A stretch of DNA of 23,111 bases. Origin: Epsilonproteobacteria bacterium UBA6211. GTDB lineage: Bacteria; Campylobacterota; Campylobacteria; Campylobacterales; Arcobacteraceae. A program made the translations under genes and the position numbers. The stretch's first letter is position 1; each line of letters opens with the position of its first letter. Shown here piece by piece: positions 22,783 to 23,111 of this stretch. A model generated the notes under the pieces. That model did not search any database. It was not told the origin of the DNA and saw only the letters and a list, made by a program, of their open reading frames with translations. The stretch covers positions 1 to 23,111 of the forward strand of contig DISL01000033.1 in assembly GCA_002421845.1 (NCBI GenBank). Reading direction: 5' to 3'.

Positions 22783-22966
22783 ATTAAACAGAGTCAATTT
22801 TGATTTCCTTAGTTACTATTATGTAGATGATAATTCATTCTTATTAGATCGTAAAGGGGTATCGACTGCTTTGATTATGAGAGAATTAAGTCAAATTGTA
22901 CATATTTTAGAAGAATATGATATACGTTTTGAGGTGGATGGGGGCTATAATATCCATATTTTTTGA
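22775..22966 (+). CDS. Small hypothetical protein overlapping the response regulator
   Basis: A 63-residue ORF whose ATG lies inside the last codons of the regulator (GATGCATAG), an 8-base overlap typical of translational coupling. It is rich in Tyr, Asp and Val, with no membrane segment, and no family is recognised. The composition looks coding rather than random, and the stop is followed at once by a weak stem (22966 to 22984). It might modulate the regulator, or be a chance ORF. Confidence 0.45.
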   Translation: MHRLNRVNFDFLSYYYVDDNSFLLDRKGVSTALIMRELSQIVHILEEYDIRFEVDGGYNIHIF

Positions 22967-22984
22967 GTTTTTTTCGAAAAAACT
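22966..22984 (+). terminator. Weak hairpin after the small ORF
   Basis: AGTTTTTT (22966 to 22973) and AAAAAACT (22977 to 22984) form an 8-base-pair, mostly A-T stem with a 3-base loop. There is no T-run after it, so termination would be weak at best. Confidence 0.3.
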
Positions 22985-23005
22985 TGAAATTTCTTCCAAA
23001 ACCCC

Positions 23006-23034
23006 TTGACAAATGATTTTTTTTTTAGTACAAT
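23006..23034 (+). promoter_or_regulatory. Strong sigma-70 promoter of the tRNA operon
   Basis: TTGACA (23006 to 23011) and TACAAT (23029 to 23034) are separated by 17 bases, close to the full consensus and the best promoter in the window. A hairpin AAACAG/CTGTTT (23049 to 23063) follows in the leader before the tRNA. Confidence 0.85.
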
Positions 23035-23086
23035 TTCGTCACTTTTTTAAACAGCTACTGTTTTAAAGAAGAGGCTTTTAGTAGAA

Positions 23087-23111
23087 GCTGGTGTAGCTCA
23101 GTTGGTAGAGC
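23087..23111 (+). tRNA. tRNA gene, 5' part (possibly tRNA-Thr)
   Basis: GCTGGTG (acceptor 5' strand), TA, then GCTC and AGTTGGTA with GAGC form an intact acceptor start and D-arm. The gene is cut by the window edge before the anticodon. The acceptor sequence resembles tRNA-Thr genes, and in several Campylobacterota a tRNA-Thr leads a cluster with Tyr, Gly and Thr tRNAs ahead of tuf, but the identity cannot be confirmed here. Confidence 0.85.

Overview
The window comes from a low-GC bacterium that is very probably a member of the Campylobacterota (Epsilonproteobacteria). The evidence is AT-rich DNA, strong TATAAT -10 boxes often without a clear -35, a futalosine-pathway menaquinone gene (mqnA), and a type I glutamine synthetase with Phe at the adenylylation position. 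No species can be named from the sequence alone.

Positions 1 to about 8000 look like the integrase end of an integrated mobile element that continues past the left edge. Reading leftward on the minus strand, it has a tyrosine integrase, an unknown 409-residue protein overlapping it by 4 bases, a small excisionase-like HTH protein, a DUF4373 (Lin1244/Lin1753-type) replication-initiator-like protein, an unknown 204-residue protein, and an AbiEi/AbiEii-like toxin-antitoxin pair. A convergent spacer follows, holding a 116-bp tandem repeat and TTGTCCC-type inverted repeats. Then come an XRE regulator on the plus strand with a damaged-looking start, and a minus-strand trio of membrane protein, small exported protein and lipoprotein, the last cut by the window edge. 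The most striking signal is a cluster of ATGTTCAA repeats inside the replication gene, next to an AT-rich stretch. This resembles the lambda-type layout, where the origin lies within the initiator gene.

Positions 8049 to 23111 are chromosomal housekeeping sequence. A CoA-binding protein faces glnA across a shared terminator. A minus-strand group encodes MoaD, MoaE and a PHP-family phosphatase. Divergent from it is mqnA, followed by a polysaccharide flippase and uppP. After a block of noncoding hairpins come murG and ftsW on the minus strand, and ftsI divergent from them. Next are a DUF3817 membrane protein and, facing it, a coupled pair of a family 9 glycosyltransferase and the tRNA-hydroxylation protein TrhP. 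An orphan OmpR-family response regulator with a short overlapping downstream ORF follows, then a strong promoter and the first 25 bases of a tRNA gene, possibly tRNA-Thr.

Much of the chromosomal part supports the cell envelope: UppP recycles the lipid carrier, MurG makes lipid II, FtsW and FtsI polymerise and crosslink septal peptidoglycan, and the flippase and glycosyltransferase handle surface glycans. Several intergenic spacers carry inverted arrays of 7-base repeats. One array has replaced the last codons of the flippase gene and creates a false upstream start for uppP.
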